Below are positions 24,337-33,905 of a DNA stretch of 51,539 nucleotides, piece by piece (within the stretch, counting starts at the first letter, position 1; every line of letters starts with the position of its first letter). The position numbers and the translations under genes are program-made. The DNA comes from Ruminococcus flavefaciens (GTDB taxonomy: Bacteria > Bacillota > Clostridia > Oscillospirales > Ruminococcaceae). The notes beneath the pieces are model-generated. The model was not told the origin of the DNA, searched no databases, and worked only from the letters and a program-made list of their open reading frames with translations. The stretch lies in contig DBYI01000107.1 in the NCBI GenBank assembly GCA_002310115.1, positions 1-51,539 of the forward strand. The letters run 5' to 3'.

Positions 24337-25149
24337 TTATTTCAGTTCAAGAAATTCCTTGAAGTTATCTGCAAGAATCATTTGGTTTTCCTTTTCCGTA
24401 AAGCCAAGCTTGAGGAATCGCATAAGCTCGTCCTCGTGACTCCACATCGGGAAATCAGAACCAAAAAAGCAGTTTTCAATACCGTATTTCTTTACAATTC
24501 CTGCTGCTCTTTCTGGTGTAAGGAATGCTAGTGAGCTGCTTACGTCAAACTTCACATTTTTCAGTCCTGGAAGGACCTTTTCTGCTGCGTCCCACTGTTG
24601 GTATCCGCCGAGGTGTGCTGCAAGTATTTTCAGCTTCGGAAAGTTGTCATGAATATGCTTTATGCGTTCGGGGGCGGAATAATCGTATCTTGCGTCTCCG
24701 CAGTGAATGAGCAGTGGAAGTCGTCCTTCCATAAGTTCATAAATTTTGAAAGCCTCGGGTGAATCCGCATTAAACTTTTGAAAATCGGGGTGAAGCTTTA
24801 CTCCATGAAGTCCGAGGGATATAATCTGATCAATATCGGCTTCAAGGTTTGAAGAATCGGCATGAGTAGTACCAAAGCCATAAAAACAAGTGTGCTTTTT
24901 ACACTCCTCTGCTATATATGTATTGATATTACTGGTCTGCCGCGGACTGGTGGCTGTTGAGCAAACAAGATACTTTTTTACGCCTATCCTGTTGCCTGCC
25001 TCAATGAGTTTTTCACTGAAGCCTCTGTTATTCATTGGAAGACCATAAAATTGTCCTATACTGTCTGTTGCGGTGTCGGCTATCTTTTCCGGGAAAATAT
25101 GGGAATGAGCGTCGAATATCTCATATTTTCCGTAAACCTCGGGGTTCAT
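24337..25149 (-). CDS. Amidohydrolase-family TIM-barrel metal hydrolase
   Basis: The 270-residue protein matches the amidohydrolase_2 (ACMSD-like) group: metal motif DAHSHIF near residue 13, KLHPDF, LIHCGD, AAHLGG and GSDFPMW in order around the barrel. Members hydrolyse or decarboxylate small ring compounds; the substrate here is unknown. I chose ATG at 25149 because GTAGGAG lies 9 nt upstream; the longer frame to 25176 includes that ribosome site. A strong terminator closes it. The gene lies downstream of trmB and a small gene on the same strand but is separated by 112 nt. Confidence 0.85.
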   Translation of the reverse strand: MNPEVYGKYEIFDAHSHIFPEKIADTATDSIGQFYGLPMNNRGFSEKLIEAGNRIGVKKYLVCSTATSPRQTSNINTYIAEECKKHTCFYGFGTTHADSSNLEADIDQIISLGLHGVKLHPDFQKFNADSPEAFKIYELMEGRLPLLIHCGDARYDYSAPERIKHIHDNFPKLKILAAHLGGYQQWDAAEKVLPGLKNVKFDVSSSLAFLTPERAAGIVKKYGIENCFFGSDFPMWSHEDELMRFLKLGFTEKENQMILADNFKEFLELK

Positions 25150-25261
25150 AAATCCATCTCCTACATACAAATTCATTGAACATTATAACCCATATAAGGA
25201 TAAAAGTCAAGTAAAACCGCATAATTGTTAACCACTTGCAATTTATCGTTTATTATAAATA

Positions 25262-25468
25262 TTACTTTCGTTTTTTTGCCTTGTGTCTAAGTAGTATAAG
25301 CCCAGTGAGAGCGGCTGCTTTTGCAGCAGTCTTTGCAACTGTTTTAGGGTCTATCTTTGTACGTATATCCTGTGGAACTTCCTCAGATATCGCTAGATTA
25401 CCCTTGCCGGCGGTTTTTATCGAACCACCTTCGATATGTATACCGTGAAAATCTTTTTTAAATTCCAT
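25262..25468 (-). CDS. Small basic protein with one hydrophobic segment, downstream of trmB
   Basis: The 68-residue product begins MEFKKDFHGIHIEGG, has a stretch VAKTAAKAAALTGLILL near the C-terminus and ends in a basic tail (RHKAKKRK). I do not recognise it. The start at 25468 follows the trmB stop by 1 nt and uses the GGAGGA site in the last trmB codons; a longer frame starting inside trmB is less likely. The coupling to trmB suggests constant co-expression, but there is no functional clue. It could be a weakly membrane-associated protein with its basic end in the cytosol. Confidence 0.7.
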   Translation of the reverse strand: MEFKKDFHGIHIEGGSIKTAGKGNLAISEEVPQDIRTKIDPKTVAKTAAKAAALTGLILLRHKAKKRK

Positions 25469-25469
25469 A

Positions 25470-26132
25470 TTAGTCCTCCCAGATGGGCTCAGCAATGAGG
25501 AATTTTATCTTCTTCCCTTCGTCTGAGAACATCTTTTCATGCTCCGTAATAAAATTTTCGTATTTACTTTCTTTGTGGAGGTCGTATGTCTTGTACTTTA
25601 TCCTGAATCCTGCCTCCTCGAAATACTCAAAAGACTCCTCGAAAAGCTCATCGTCGTCAGTTTTGAACCAAAGCTCGCCATGCAGGAACTTTTTGTAATT
25701 CACAAGCTGACGAGTGTGGGTGAGACGGCGCTTTTTGTGCTTGGCTTTCGGCCACGGGTTGCAGAAATTTATATATATTCGGTCTGCACGGTCGTTTTCG
25801 TTCCATGCAAGTTCGAGGCGTTCGATGTTTTGAATGGCTATGCGGACATTGTCAGGAGATGTGCCTTTTTCTGCGTAAGCAGCTTCAAGCTTACGTTTTG
25901 CAAGAACAAGCATTTCATTTTTTATGTCCATTGCAATGAAGTTTACTTCTGGGTGAGCAGGCGCAGCTTGTGATATGAAGCCACCCTTGCCACAGCCAAG
26001 CTCCACATAGAGAGGCTTGTCAGGCTGGTCGAAAAGTTCTCTCCAGTGACCTATCTGTTTCTGCGGTTCATGTATGTAAAACGGACAAGCCTCCAGTTCT
26101 GGCTTGGCCCAGGGTTTATGACGTATTCTCAT
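25470..26132 (-). CDS. trmB: tRNA (guanine-N7-)-methyltransferase
   Basis: TrmB adds the 7-methyl group to G46 of the tRNA variable loop using SAM. The 220-residue product has the SAM motif VELGCGKGGF near 43, FIAMDIK for the ribose-binding acid, and the family signature INFCNPWPKAKHKKRRL with the catalytic Asp replaced by Asn-Pro context typical of this group, followed by KTDDDELF. Length fits Firmicutes TrmB. GGAGGT lies 7 nt before the start. A small gene follows with 1-nt spacing. It has its own promoter, divergent from the pyrimidine operon. Confidence 0.93.
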   Translation of the reverse strand: MRIRHKPWAKPELEACPFYIHEPQKQIGHWRELFDQPDKPLYVELGCGKGGFISQAAPAHPEVNFIAMDIKNEMLVLAKRKLEAAYAEKGTSPDNVRIAIQNIERLELAWNENDRADRIYINFCNPWPKAKHKKRRLTHTRQLVNYKKFLHGELWFKTDDDELFEESFEYFEEAGFRIKYKTYDLHKESKYENFITEHEKMFSDEGKKIKFLIAEPIWED

Positions 26133-26161
26133 AATTTACCTCCGAAATTGTACTGATTTAC

Positions 26162-26190
26162 ATTATAGCATATAAATTATGATAATTCAA
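26162..26190 (-). promoter_or_regulatory. Promoter of trmB
   Basis: On the minus strand TTGAAT (26190-26185), 17 bp, TGC-TATAAT (26167-26162), about 25 nt before the start codon. Confidence 0.7.
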
Positions 26191-26355
26191 GCGCTTGGGA
26201 GGGCTGATAACTATGTTATGCTATTAGTTCAGGTCGTAGCTTCAGGCTGTACAGACTTCTAGTTGAAATATATTTGTTAATTGTGGATTGCCAAAATAGA
26301 AAAACTGATCAATAACCGCTAATTAGTAAATAAATATTAATAATTCTGAAACCAC

Positions 26356-26384
26356 TGGACAAGCATTCTGCAATGTGATATAAT
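26356..26384 (+). promoter_or_regulatory. Promoter of the pyr operon
   Basis: TGGACA at 26356-26361, 17 bp, TGA-TATAAT ending at 26384. Transcription would begin near 26391, upstream of the PyrR binding element. Confidence 0.7.
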
Positions 26385-26410
26385 AGATATGTTAATTGCA
26401 AACTACCCTT

Positions 26411-26517
26411 TAAATCGATCCCGTGAGGTCGGCAAGGCGAGGCATTTGATACTGTAATTATAACAATGTAGCTATAACTATAAGTATGCTCCCTGTCGTG
26501 TGGGGAGCATTTTTTGT
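26411..26517 (+). promoter_or_regulatory. PyrR-type transcription attenuator
   Basis: The leader contains GATCCCGTGAGGTCGGCAAGG at about 26417-26437, matching the conserved PyrR-binding loop and stem (ATCCNGNGAGG followed by GCAAGG). A terminator follows: ATGCTCCC (26486-26493) against GGGGAGCAT (26502-26510) and TTTTTTG. In the known mechanism PyrR with UMP binds the first element and favours termination before pyrR. Only one copy is seen in the operon. Confidence 0.85.
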
Positions 26518-26537
26518 TACCGAAAGGAGAGCAGTGT

Positions 26538-27059
26538 ATGGAATCAAAGCGCATAATCATGGACGATAAAGCAGTTCAGCGAGCTATCGCCCGCATCTCC
26601 TATGAGATAATCGAGCGCAATAAGGGCACTGAGGATCTCTGCATAGTTGGTATTCTTTCAAGAGGAGTACCTATCGGAAAGCGTATCGCCGCAAAGCTCT
26701 CGGAGCTTGAAAAGAATACTGTTCCATTTGGTTCGCTGGATATAACTCCCTATCGTGACGACAGCAAGTCAGTAGGAGACGATGAGCGGACGGAGATTCT
26801 GTTTGATATCACCGATAAGAATATTGTTATTGTCGATGATGTTATATTTACTGGAAGAAGTTCGAGAGCTGCCATAGATGCACTGATTAAGAGAGGCAGA
26901 CCGCGTTCTATACAGCTTGCGGTGCTTATTGATCGTGGGCATAGGGAGCTTCCGATACGTGCCGATTATGTTGGAAAAAATCTTCCTACTTCACACAGCG
27001 AGGTCGTTAGAGTTTCCGTTGAGGAAATAGATGGCAGTGACGGAGTAGCGATATACTAA
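26538..27059 (+). CDS. pyrR: PyrR attenuation protein / uracil phosphoribosyltransferase
   Basis: PyrR senses UMP and binds the leader RNA to terminate transcription of pyrimidine genes; most also have weak uracil phosphoribosyltransferase activity. The 173-residue product has the PRPP-binding motif VIVDDVIFTGRS near 98-109 and the SRGVP loop near 45. The start is ATG 26538 after AAAGGAGAG; the longer frame from 26514 lies inside the terminator. It is the first gene of the operon and directly follows its own target attenuator. Confidence 0.95.
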   Translation: MESKRIIMDDKAVQRAIARISYEIIERNKGTEDLCIVGILSRGVPIGKRIAAKLSELEKNTVPFGSLDITPYRDDSKSVGDDERTEILFDITDKNIVIVDDVIFTGRSSRAAIDALIKRGRPRSIQLAVLIDRGHRELPIRADYVGKNLPTSHSEVVRVSVEEIDGSDGVAIY

Positions 27060-27089
27060 AATATACTTACTATGGAAAGAGAGGAAACT

Positions 27090-28358
27090 ATGTCATCTAT
27101 CCTTATAAATAACATCCGTGCAGTCGACAACGTAACGGATAAAATAGCAGACGTTTTCATAAACAACGGAAAAATAGAGAAACTTGGCAGTAATCTTTCA
27201 GAAGCAGCAGATAAGATCATAGATGGAACGGGACTTGTCCTCATGCCGTCGCTGTTCGATATGCACGTACATTTCCGCGATCCTGGTTTTACATATAAAG
27301 AGGACGTTCTCACGGGCTGTGGTGCGGCTCTTGCAGGAGGAGTTACGGGAGTCCTTGCCATGCCAAACACAAAGCCCCCATGTGACAATGCTGAGACTAT
27401 ACGCTACATTATCGACAAGGCAAATAACACAGGAGTTGATGTATATCCTGTGGGATGTATAACTGGTGGAATGAGCGGAAACGGTCTATGCGACTACGAA
27501 GCGCTCAAAGCTGCTGGCTGCATATGTATTTCCGATGACGGCAGACCTGTAGAGAATGCAGAGAATATGCGTAAGGCTCTTGAGCTTTCAAAGGAGAATG
27601 GACTTCTTGTGGCTTCGCATTGTGAGGACTTGAGCATAATAAACGGTGGTATTATGAACAAGGGTGAGATCTCCGAAAAACTTGGCGTCAAGGGGATGGA
27701 CAGAGCTTCTGAGGACTACATAACAGCTCGTGAGATGATATTAGCTTCATCTGTCGACGCAAGGATACATATCTGTCATGTTTCGACAGAGGGAAGCGCC
27801 ACGATGATACGATTTGCAAAGTCAATAGGAGTGAAGGTAACCTGCGAAACAGCTCCTCATTACTTTATGCTTACGGATAAGCTTCTTGAAAAGCGAGATG
27901 CGGACTATCGTATGAATCCGCCGCTAAGAACACCGAAGGACGTAATGGCTATAATCGAAGCTATAAAAGATGGCACAATTGACTGTATCATCACAGACCA
28001 TGCACCTCACGCATCAGAGGAAAAGGCTGATTTTGAAAAAGCTCCAAACGGAGTTGTAGGACTTGAGACATCACTTGCGGCTACGCTCACAGCTCTTTAC
28101 CATACAGGTGAGATAAAACTTAATAGGGTAGTGGAGCTTATGTGCATAAATCCGCGTAAAATACTTGGACTTGATATTCCAACCATGAAGGTGGGAAGTA
28201 CAGCTGACCTTATTATTGTTGACACCGGTAGGAAATGGACTGTGGAGCCCGAAAAGCTTCATTCAAAGTCTAAGAATACAGTATTCAAGGGCATGGAACT
28301 CACAGGAAAAGTCCTCGTCACAATATCAAAGGGCGAGATAAGATACAACGAATTATAA
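27090..28358 (+). CDS. pyrC: Dihydroorotase
   Basis: PyrC closes N-carbamoyl-aspartate to dihydroorotate, step three of pyrimidine synthesis. The 422-residue product is the class I form: metal motif DMHVHFRDPG near 58-67, MPNT near 91, the ITDHAPH block holding the catalytic Asp near 305, and typical Bacillus-type length. The start is ATG 27090 with GAGAGGA upstream; the frame also opens at 27072, within the ribosome site. It follows pyrR by 30 nt in the operon. pyrB and pyrD/K/E are not in the window, so aspartate transcarbamylase must be encoded elsewhere. Confidence 0.95.
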   Translation: MSSILINNIRAVDNVTDKIADVFINNGKIEKLGSNLSEAADKIIDGTGLVLMPSLFDMHVHFRDPGFTYKEDVLTGCGAALAGGVTGVLAMPNTKPPCDNAETIRYIIDKANNTGVDVYPVGCITGGMSGNGLCDYEALKAAGCICISDDGRPVENAENMRKALELSKENGLLVASHCEDLSIINGGIMNKGEISEKLGVKGMDRASEDYITAREMILASSVDARIHICHVSTEGSATMIRFAKSIGVKVTCETAPHYFMLTDKLLEKRDADYRMNPPLRTPKDVMAIIEAIKDGTIDCIITDHAPHASEEKADFEKAPNGVVGLETSLAATLTALYHTGEIKLNRVVELMCINPRKILGLDIPTMKVGSTADLIIVDTGRKWTVEPEKLHSKSKNTVFKGMELTGKVLVTISKGEIRYNEL

Positions 28359-28375
28359 TTACAGGAGGAAAAGAA

Positions 28376-29302
28376 ATGTCATTTGACAGACTTATTGAAA
28401 AAATCATCAAACTCAAAAATCCTACAGTGGTAGGCCTTGATCCAAAGCTGGAGTACGTTCCTGACTTTATTCAGAGACGTTATCTTGACAGTGATGGATG
28501 GACTTTGAAAGCTGCTGCAAAGGCAATATTTGACTTCAATCAGGCTATTATTGACGAGATACATGACATTGTCCCTGCAATAAAGCCTCAGGCGGCTTAT
28601 TATGAAATGTATGGACATTATGGCATAAGAACTCTTGAAAAAACTATCCGTTATGCAAAGCTCAACGGAATGTTCGTTATAACTGACGGAAAGCGCAATG
28701 ACATCGGCGCTACTATGGAAGCTTACACTAAGGCTCATCTTGGAACTGTAACTATTGGAGACAGCGAAATAGAACCATTTGGCGCAGACGCTCTTACTGT
28801 TAACGGCTACCTTGGTACTGATGGTATAGAGCCTCTGATGAATATATGCAGGGAGCGTGATAAGGGCATTTATGTGCTCGTGAAGACATCAAATCCATCT
28901 TCGGGTGAACTCCAGGATATGAAGCTTGCCGATGGACGTACAATATATGAGTGCATGGGTGATATGTGTGAAAAATGGGGCGAAGATACACGCGGAAAAT
29001 ACGGCTACTCTGCGGTTGGAGCAGTTGTTGGAGCTACTTATCCAGAGATGCTTACTGAACTTAGAAAGAGACTTCCGCATACCATGTTTCTTGTTCCTGG
29101 CTATGGCGCACAAGGTGGCGGAGCTGAGGGTTTAAAGGGCGGTTTCGACGAAAACGGCCTCGGAGCTATAGTTAACTCCTCACGTGCGGTAATGTGCGCA
29201 TACAAGAAAGAGAATTGTGATGAGCGCGATTTTGCAAAGGCAGCACGTCGTGAGGTTGTTCGCATGAGAGATGATATATGTCAGTACATTAATTTGAAGT
29301 AA
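28376..29302 (+). CDS. pyrF: Orotidine-5'-phosphate decarboxylase, type 2
   Basis: PyrF makes UMP from OMP, the last step of the pathway. At 308 residues with the motif TDGKRNDIGATMEAY (Lys-Asp catalytic tetrad region, near 101-115) it belongs to the longer type 2 family rather than the 230-residue Bacillus type. VPGYGAQGGG near the C-terminus is the phosphate-binding loop. An ACAGGAGG site precedes the start, 17 nt after pyrC. A 164-nt gap with small hairpins separates it from carA. Confidence 0.93.
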   Translation: MSFDRLIEKIIKLKNPTVVGLDPKLEYVPDFIQRRYLDSDGWTLKAAAKAIFDFNQAIIDEIHDIVPAIKPQAAYYEMYGHYGIRTLEKTIRYAKLNGMFVITDGKRNDIGATMEAYTKAHLGTVTIGDSEIEPFGADALTVNGYLGTDGIEPLMNICRERDKGIYVLVKTSNPSSGELQDMKLADGRTIYECMGDMCEKWGEDTRGKYGYSAVGAVVGATYPEMLTELRKRLPHTMFLVPGYGAQGGGAEGLKGGFDENGLGAIVNSSRAVMCAYKKENCDERDFAKAARREVVRMRDDICQYINLK

Positions 29303-29466
29303 ATAGTTGTTTAGCAATAATAACTTAGAATATAAAATATTGTGCAGGGTGTCCGTTGGGCGTCTGCAAATCAGACTATTGTTACCATTTTCCATACAAT
29401 GGCGTTTGGAGAATGTTTAAATATCAATAATACGACCTCTACAAGAATAGAAGGAGGAATTATACA

Positions 29467-30567
29467 ATGTCATTATTCAACATGGGTGAAAAAGCTTATC
29501 TTATGCTTGCTGACGGACAGGTGTTCGAGGGTAGAAGTTTCGGTGCAAAGGGTACAGTAATAGGCGAGGTTGTTTTCACCACGGGAGTTACAGGCTATCA
29601 GGAAACTCTTACTGACCCTAGTTACTACGGACAAATAGTTACCCAGACCTTTCCGCTAATCGGAAATTACGGAGTTAACTCTGAGGACAACGAGTCTGCA
29701 AAGTCGTATGTATCTGGATACATAGTGCGTGAGTGGTGCAATGCACCGTCAAACTTCCGCTGTGAGGGCAATATCAACGATTTCCTGAAAGAACATAACA
29801 TCGTTGGTATAAACAATATCGACACACGCCGCCTTACGCGTACTATCCGCGAGGTGGGTGTAATGAACGGAGTTATTACCACCGAAGACATCTACGCAAA
29901 GAAGGATGAGCTTCTTGAAAAGATACGTGCATTTACTGTTAAGGATGCGGTAAAGGCTGTTACAAATAATGAAACACTTACATACGAGCCTGAGGAAAAA
30001 AAGTATCGCGTGGCCTTATTCGATTTCGGATACAAGCGTAATATTAGACAGGAGCTTTTGAAGCGCGGCTGCGAGGTCATTGTAGTTCCTGCTTATACTA
30101 CTGCCACAGAGATAAAGGAACTTGCTCCAGATGGAATAATGTTCTCTAATGGCCCAGGAGATCCTGCGGAAAATGTTGAGATAATTGAGAATATCAAGGA
30201 GATACAGAAGCTGGGAATACCGATTTTCGGCATATGCCTTGGACATCAGCTTATGGCACTTGCTAACGGTGGTAGGACGGAAAAACTCAAATACGGCCAC
30301 CGTGGAGCAAATCAGCCTGTTATCGACCTGGAGAGCGGTCTTACCTACGTTACTAGCCAGAATCACGGCTACGCTGTTGTAGGAGACAGTATAGATCCTG
30401 CAGTGGGAGCGGTTTCCCATGTTAATGCAAACGATAAAACCTGTGAGGGTATACACTATACCTCTGTCAACGCAAGAACGGTCCAGTTCCATCCCGAAGC
30501 GCATGGTGGTCCGCTGGATACATCGTATTTGTTTGACGAATTTGTTAAGACAATAAGTAAGAAGTAA
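29467..30567 (+). CDS. carA: Carbamoyl-phosphate synthase small subunit
   Basis: CarA is the glutaminase subunit that supplies ammonia to CarB. The 366-residue product has the N-terminal CPSase_sm domain (GVTGYQETLTDPSYYGQI near 38-55) and a class I glutamine amidotransferase domain with the nucleophile Cys in GICLGHQ near 256 and the His-Glu pair in QFHPEA near 342. Length is standard. AGAAGGAGGA lies just upstream. It follows pyrF by 164 nt and precedes carB by 99 nt, both within the pyr operon direction, with no terminator between. Confidence 0.95.
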   Translation: MSLFNMGEKAYLMLADGQVFEGRSFGAKGTVIGEVVFTTGVTGYQETLTDPSYYGQIVTQTFPLIGNYGVNSEDNESAKSYVSGYIVREWCNAPSNFRCEGNINDFLKEHNIVGINNIDTRRLTRTIREVGVMNGVITTEDIYAKKDELLEKIRAFTVKDAVKAVTNNETLTYEPEEKKYRVALFDFGYKRNIRQELLKRGCEVIVVPAYTTATEIKELAPDGIMFSNGPGDPAENVEIIENIKEIQKLGIPIFGICLGHQLMALANGGRTEKLKYGHRGANQPVIDLESGLTYVTSQNHGYAVVGDSIDPAVGAVSHVNANDKTCEGIHYTSVNARTVQFHPEAHGGPLDTSYLFDEFVKTISKK

Positions 30568-30633
30568 TTAGTAGAGAGCGCCGCAATCGGCGTATCGCAT
30601 ATGTGGATTTATATAAGACAGTCACTAATTACT
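30563..30633. repeat. Inverted repeat with internal hairpin between carA and carB
   Basis: AGTAATTAGT (30563-30572) is perfectly complementary to ACTAATTACT (30624-30633), enclosing a hairpin CGCCG-CAAT-CGGCG (30579-30592). The left arm overlaps the carA stop codon. It may be a small palindromic repeat element or an mRNA processing site; no T-run follows. Confidence 0.5.
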
Positions 30634-30666
30634 GCTCACTAATAACTTGATTTGGAGGTAAATAGT

Positions 30667-33600
30667 ATGCCACTCAGAAGTGATATAAAGAAAGTACTTG
30701 TAATCGGCTCGGGTCCTATAGTTATCGGACAGGCGGCTGAATTTGACTACGCAGGCACTCAGGCATGCCGTGCACTTAAACAAGAAGGACTCGAAGTAGT
30801 TCTTGTAAACTCAAACCCAGCAACTATAATGACTGATAAGGCTATGGCTGACAAGGTCTATATAGAGCCTCTTACACTTGATGTTATCAAGCGCATCATC
30901 GAGATAGAAAAGCCTGACAGTCTGCTGTCTACACTTGGTGGACAGACTGGTCTTACTTTGTCTATGCAGCTTGCGGAGGAGGGATTCCTTGACAGTCATA
31001 ATGTTAAGCTGCTCGGCGCAGATCCGGAAACAATCCACAAGGCAGAGGACCGACAGGCATTCAAGGATACTATGGAAAAAATAGGAGAGCCTGTTATCCC
31101 TTCAAAAGTCGTTGAGACAGTTGATGACGCTGTGGACTTCGCTCAGGTGATACACTATCCTGTAATTGTTCGTCCTGCTTTCACTTTAGGCGGAACAGGC
31201 GGCGGTATTGCTCAGAATGAAGCCGAACTCCGTGATATAGCAACAAACGGACTTCGACTTTCACCTATTACGCAGATACTTGTAGAGAAGTGTATAAGCG
31301 GCTGGAAGGAAATAGAATTTGAGGTTATCCGTGATGCTAAGGGCAACGTTATTACAGTCTGCTCTATGGAGAACTTCGACCCTGTAGGCGTTCACACAGG
31401 CGACAGTATCGTTATTGCACCTGCTGTAACTCTCAGCGACAGAGAGTATCAGATGCTCCGTACAGCTGCCATAAATATTATCAAGGAGCTAAAGGTCGAG
31501 GGTGGCTGCAACTGCCAGTTTGCACTTCATCCTACAAGCTTTAAGTATGCTGTTATTGAGGTAAATCCTAGAGTATCACGTTCTTCTGCTCTTGCTTCAA
31601 AGGCTACGGGCTATCCAATCGCAAAGACCGCTGCCAAGATAGCTATAGGTTATACTCTCGACGAGATAATCAATCAGGTTACTGGTAAGACATATGCTTG
31701 TTTTGAGCCTGCGCTTGATTATGTTGTAATAAAGTTCCCGAAATGGGCTTTCGATAAATTTGTTTATGCCAAGCGTACCCTTGGTACTCAGATGAAGGCT
31801 ACAGGAGAGGTAATGGCTATCGGTACGAGCTTCGAGCAAGCTATGATGAAGGCTGTACGTTCCATAGAGCTTGGACTTGACACTATGAATCTCAAAAAAC
31901 TTGAAAAGCTTTCTACAGAGGAAATACGCGAGAAGCTTCACGTTATTGACGATGAGCGTTCATTCTGTGTATTTGAAGCTCTCAAACGTGGAATAACTCC
32001 TGAAGAAATACACGAAATAACAATGATAGACAACTGGTTCCTCTATAAGCTTCTCAACCTCGTTGAGCTTGAGAAATGGTTAAGAGATGGCGAGCTAACA
32101 GAGGAAAAGTATGATGTCGCAAAGCAGTATGGTTACCTTGACAGTACTATTGAGCGCATATCCGGACAAAAGTGTCCAAAGCACAAGAGTGCAGTGTACA
32201 AAATGGTTGACACCTGTGCAGGTGAGTTCAAGGCTGAGACTCCTTACTTCTACTCAACATTCGATGAGGAGAACGAGGCAAAGCAGTTTATCGAGCGTAC
32301 TGATAAGGGTAAGAAGAAGGTAATAGTATTCGGCTCGGGTCCTATTCGTATCGGACAGGGTATTGAGTTCGACTACTGTTCAGTACATTGTGTATGGACG
32401 CTGAAAGAGCTTGGCTACGAGGCTGTTATATGCAACAACAACCCAGAAACAGTTTCAACTGATTTCGACACAGGCGATCGCCTTTACTTCGATCCACTTA
32501 CTAAGGAGGATGTCCAGTCTATTATTGAGACTGAGCAGCCATACGGAGTTGTTGTACAGTTCGGTGGTCAGACAGCTATTAAGCTAACCCGTTACCTTTC
32601 TGATATGGGAGTTCGTATTCTTGGTACATCCGCTGACATGATAGATGCAGCAGAGGACAGAGAGCGTTTCGATGAAGTCCTTGAAAAGTGTGGTATTCCG
32701 AGACCTGCCGGACATACGGTAATGAACACAGAAGAAGCTCTTGTTGCAGCTAATGACCTGGGCTATCCAGTGCTTCTCCGTCCATCATATGTTCTTGGCG
32801 GACAGAATATGATAATCGCTCACTCCGATGCAGACGTAAAGGAATATATGGGTATAATCATGAGCCATAATATCGAAAACCCAGTGCTCATCGACAAGTA
32901 CATGATGGGTACAGAGGTGGAGGTTGATGCTATCTGCGACGGAGAGGACTACCTTATTCCAGGTATCATGGAGCATATCGAACGTGCAGGCGTTCACTCG
33001 GGAGACTCTATTTCCATCTATCCCGCACAGCACCTTTCAGACCGTATCAAGCGAATAATAGTTGAGTATACAAGACTTCTTGCAAAGGAGCTTAATGTTA
33101 TCGGACTTGTAAATATACAGTATGTTGTTTACAATCATGAAGTATTTGTTATCGAGGTTAACCCACGTTCATCAAGAACCGTTCCTTACATAAGTAAGGT
33201 TACTGGTATACCAATGGTTGATATTGCCACAAAGATAATGTTCGGTGCAAAACTCAAAGATATGGGCTATGAGAGCGGACTTTATCCTGCAGGCGACTAT
33301 GTTGCAGTAAAGGTTCCGGTATTCTCGTTTGAGAAGCTGACAGATGTTGATACCATGTTAGGACCGGAGATGAAGTCTACAGGCGAGTGTCTGGGTATAG
33401 GCAGAAATCTAGAGGATGCTCTTCTCAAGGGCCTTATTGCTGCAGGTTTCGACTTGAAGCGTGAGGGTGGAGTTCTTATCTCGGTTCGTGACAGTGACAA
33501 GAGAGAGATACTTCCTATTGCGGACAAGTTTGAGCGTATGGGCTTTGAACTTTATGCTACGTCAGGTACACAGAGCGTTCTACACAGAAATATGATAGCG

Positions 33601-33858
33601 GCAAACCTTGTCCGTAAAATATCCGATGGCGAACCAAATGTGGAAACACTTCTTGACAGCGGTAAGATACATTATGTAATATCAACTTCAGCAAAGGGAA
33701 GACTTCCTGAGCGAGACAGCGTTAAGATGAGGAGAAAGTCCATAGAACGTTCTATATGCAGTCTCACGGCTGTTGATACGGCAAAATCGTTGGTAAAGGT
33801 GCTCGAATCAGGCAGAACTATCAATGATGTGGAACTTGTAGATATTACAAAGATATAA
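30667..33858 (+). CDS. carB: Carbamoyl-phosphate synthase large subunit
   Basis: CarB makes carbamoyl phosphate from bicarbonate, ammonia (from CarA) and two ATP. The 1063-residue product shows the two homologous halves, each opening with a GSGP(I)xIGQ motif (residues about 15 and 557) and an ATP-grasp domain, and a C-terminal MGS-like regulatory domain (about 930-1060). Full length indicates an intact enzyme serving both pyrimidine and arginine synthesis. The start is ATG 30667, 6 nt after TTGGAGG; a TTG at 30652 is rejected because it overlaps that site. It is the last gene of the pyr operon. Confidence 0.96.
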   Translation: MPLRSDIKKVLVIGSGPIVIGQAAEFDYAGTQACRALKQEGLEVVLVNSNPATIMTDKAMADKVYIEPLTLDVIKRIIEIEKPDSLLSTLGGQTGLTLSMQLAEEGFLDSHNVKLLGADPETIHKAEDRQAFKDTMEKIGEPVIPSKVVETVDDAVDFAQVIHYPVIVRPAFTLGGTGGGIAQNEAELRDIATNGLRLSPITQILVEKCISGWKEIEFEVIRDAKGNVITVCSMENFDPVGVHTGDSIVIAPAVTLSDREYQMLRTAAINIIKELKVEGGCNCQFALHPTSFKYAVIEVNPRVSRSSALASKATGYPIAKTAAKIAIGYTLDEIINQVTGKTYACFEPALDYVVIKFPKWAFDKFVYAKRTLGTQMKATGEVMAIGTSFEQAMMKAVRSIELGLDTMNLKKLEKLSTEEIREKLHVIDDERSFCVFEALKRGITPEEIHEITMIDNWFLYKLLNLVELEKWLRDGELTEEKYDVAKQYGYLDSTIERISGQKCPKHKSAVYKMVDTCAGEFKAETPYFYSTFDEENEAKQFIERTDKGKKKVIVFGSGPIRIGQGIEFDYCSVHCVWTLKELGYEAVICNNNPETVSTDFDTGDRLYFDPLTKEDVQSIIETEQPYGVVVQFGGQTAIKLTRYLSDMGVRILGTSADMIDAAEDRERFDEVLEKCGIPRPAGHTVMNTEEALVAANDLGYPVLLRPSYVLGGQNMIIAHSDADVKEYMGIIMSHNIENPVLIDKYMMGTEVEVDAICDGEDYLIPGIMEHIERAGVHSGDSISIYPAQHLSDRIKRIIVEYTRLLAKELNVIGLVNIQYVVYNHEVFVIEVNPRSSRTVPYISKVTGIPMVDIATKIMFGAKLKDMGYESGLYPAGDYVAVKVPVFSFEKLTDVDTMLGPEMKSTGECLGIGRNLEDALLKGLIAAGFDLKREGGVLISVRDSDKREILPIADKFERMGFELYATSGTQSVLHRNMIAANLVRKISDGEPNVETLLDSGKIHYVISTSAKGRLPERDSVKMRRKSIERSICSLTAVDTAKSLVKVLESGRTINDVELVDITKI

Positions 33859-33905
33859 GCTTGTTTGGAATGGAGCTTTTTAAGCTGTCGATTACAGAAA
33901 AATGC

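Larger units (their letters stand above)
26133..26537. other. Divergent trmB-pyrR intergenic region
   Basis: These 405 bases hold the trmB promoter (minus), the pyr promoter (plus) and the PyrR attenuator, each listed separately. The middle part, about 26195-26350, is AT-rich and shows nothing else I can support. Confidence 0.6.
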
